Assembly (NCBI RefSeq): GCF_947507565.1
Contig: NC_089193.1
Coordinates: 1,546,325 to 1,610,324, forward strand
DNA from: Oscarella lobularis
Lineage: Eukaryota; Porifera; Homoscleromorpha; Homosclerophorida; Oscarellidae
Direction: 5' to 3'
Length of the DNA stretch: 64,000 nt
Part shown: positions 63,310-64,000 of the stretch, in pieces
Layout of the letters: every line of letters starts with the position of its first letter
Numbering within the stretch: position 1 is the stretch's first letter
Made by a program: the position numbers and the translations under genes
Notes under the pieces: model-generated
Database searches by the model: none
The model's input: only the letters and a program-made list of their open reading frames with translations
What the model was told of the DNA's origin: nothing

Positions 63310-64000
63310 ATGTTCGAGAAATCGCTTCACGATCTCGTTCGAGGCATACGCAACAACAAGCAGAACGAAGTGAGACCCCACCTCTCGGCACGAACACGTG
63401 ACTCGAACCGTGTTCCTTCCTCCAGGCTCGCTACATAGCGGGATGCATCGACGAAATCAAGAGCGAACTGCGGCAGGAGAGCAAAGGAGTGAAAGCGACG
63501 GCCGTTGCGAAGCTCATCTACGTAAGAACGCCCCGCGAGGGTCCCCAGCGCGAGAATCGACGTATTATCGCACGTCTCTAGCTTCAAATGATCGGCTACG
63601 ACATCAGCTGGGCCGCGTTCAATATCGTCGAAGTCATGAGCTCGCAGAAATTCACGCACAAGGTGTTGGAGACGATGCCCGGATAATTTTTCTCTCTTTT
63701 TTGACACTGGCTGTCTCAGCGAATCGGTTACTTGGCGGCGACGCAGTGTTTTCACGACGAAACGGACGTTCTCATGCTCACAACGAATATGATAAAAAAA
63801 GTGAGAAATTGCTTTCAATTCAATAATGAAAATACGCGATTTTTATATATAGGACATGTCGAGCCATAATTTGTACGACGCTGGAACAGCTCTGACCGGT
63901 CTATCCTGTTTCGTTTCGAACGATCTAGCTCGAGATTTGGCCAACGATCTCATGGCTTTGGTAGCTCCGACATCGCAATTCATCTCTTCACGTGATTCTA
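63310..64000 (+). CDS. AP3D1: AP-3 complex delta subunit, 5' part (runs off the window)
   Basis: Exons encode MFEKSLHDLVRGIRNNKQNE (63310-63369), ARYIAGCIDEIKSELRQES, LQMIGYDISWAAFNIVEV, RIGYLAATQCFHDETDVL, DMSSHNLYDAGTALTGL and SNDLARDLANDLMAL. These follow the N-terminus of human AP3D1 (FDKNLQDLVRGIRNHKEDE, AKYISQCIDEIKQELKQD, and so on). AP-3 sorts cargo to lysosomes. Human AP3D1 has about 12 residues before the corresponding Met, so an upstream exon may exist. The 3' end lies beyond 64000. Confidence 0.92.

Overview
The window is compact, intron-rich animal nuclear DNA. About 27 genes lie in 64 kb. Most introns are 40-120 bp with GT-AG (some GC-AG) ends, and most intergenic gaps are 100-400 bp. 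The gene set is metazoan: RBPJ/CSL, a TspanC8 tetraspanin, an ephrin, death-effector-like domains, PTEN, KIF17, a KIF27/KIF7-type kinesin, a G-protein gamma subunit and a class II PAQR. The compactness suggests an early-branching animal such as a homoscleromorph sponge. That is inference; no species is proven.

Layout. 1-6.9 kb: ZIP transporter (+), TspanC8 tetraspanin (-), RBPJ (-, 13 exons). 7-11.7 kb: an unrecognised gene (+), a secreted all-helical six-exon gene (-), an ankyrin/coiled-coil gene with one repeat per 99-bp exon (+), C2orf76 (-). 11.9-26.3 kb: ephrin with a GPI tail (+), PLK1-like kinase with a one-base frame break (-), DIS3L2 (+), and a large DED/alpha-beta/ankyrin gene (-) whose intron carries a 606-bp tandem repeat and a 48-bp minisatellite. 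26.6-38 kb: divergent ciliary kinesins KIF27-like (-) and KIF17 (+) sharing a 113-bp promoter with RFX X-box-like sites; the KIF27-like gene has a 3.2-kb satellite-filled intron. 38.5-45.5 kb: LC3 (+), PAQR (-), HIKESHI (+), START protein (+), SelA-like PLP enzyme (+), intronless PTEN (-). 46.4-54.2 kb: two ALDH3 genes (+) flanking an inverted gene that joins an NRF1-type DNA-binding domain to a PARP catalytic domain. 54.4-64 kb: G-gamma (-), aspartyl/asparaginyl hydroxylase (+), ZNF451-like PIN/SIM protein (+), Tuba/DNMBP-like GEF (+), S-formylglutathione hydrolase (-), AP-3 delta (+, runs off the end).

There is no operon logic, but at least ten head-to-head pairs share short intergenic promoters. 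The most unusual items are the NRF1-PARP fusion, the DED-X-DED-X-ankyrin protein, the phase-0 secreted helical protein, and the palindromic repeats. All gene models were built by eye from splice signals, reading-frame phase and remembered family sequences; no search was run. Multi-exon genes are given as whole spans, with exon limits in the evidence where worked out.
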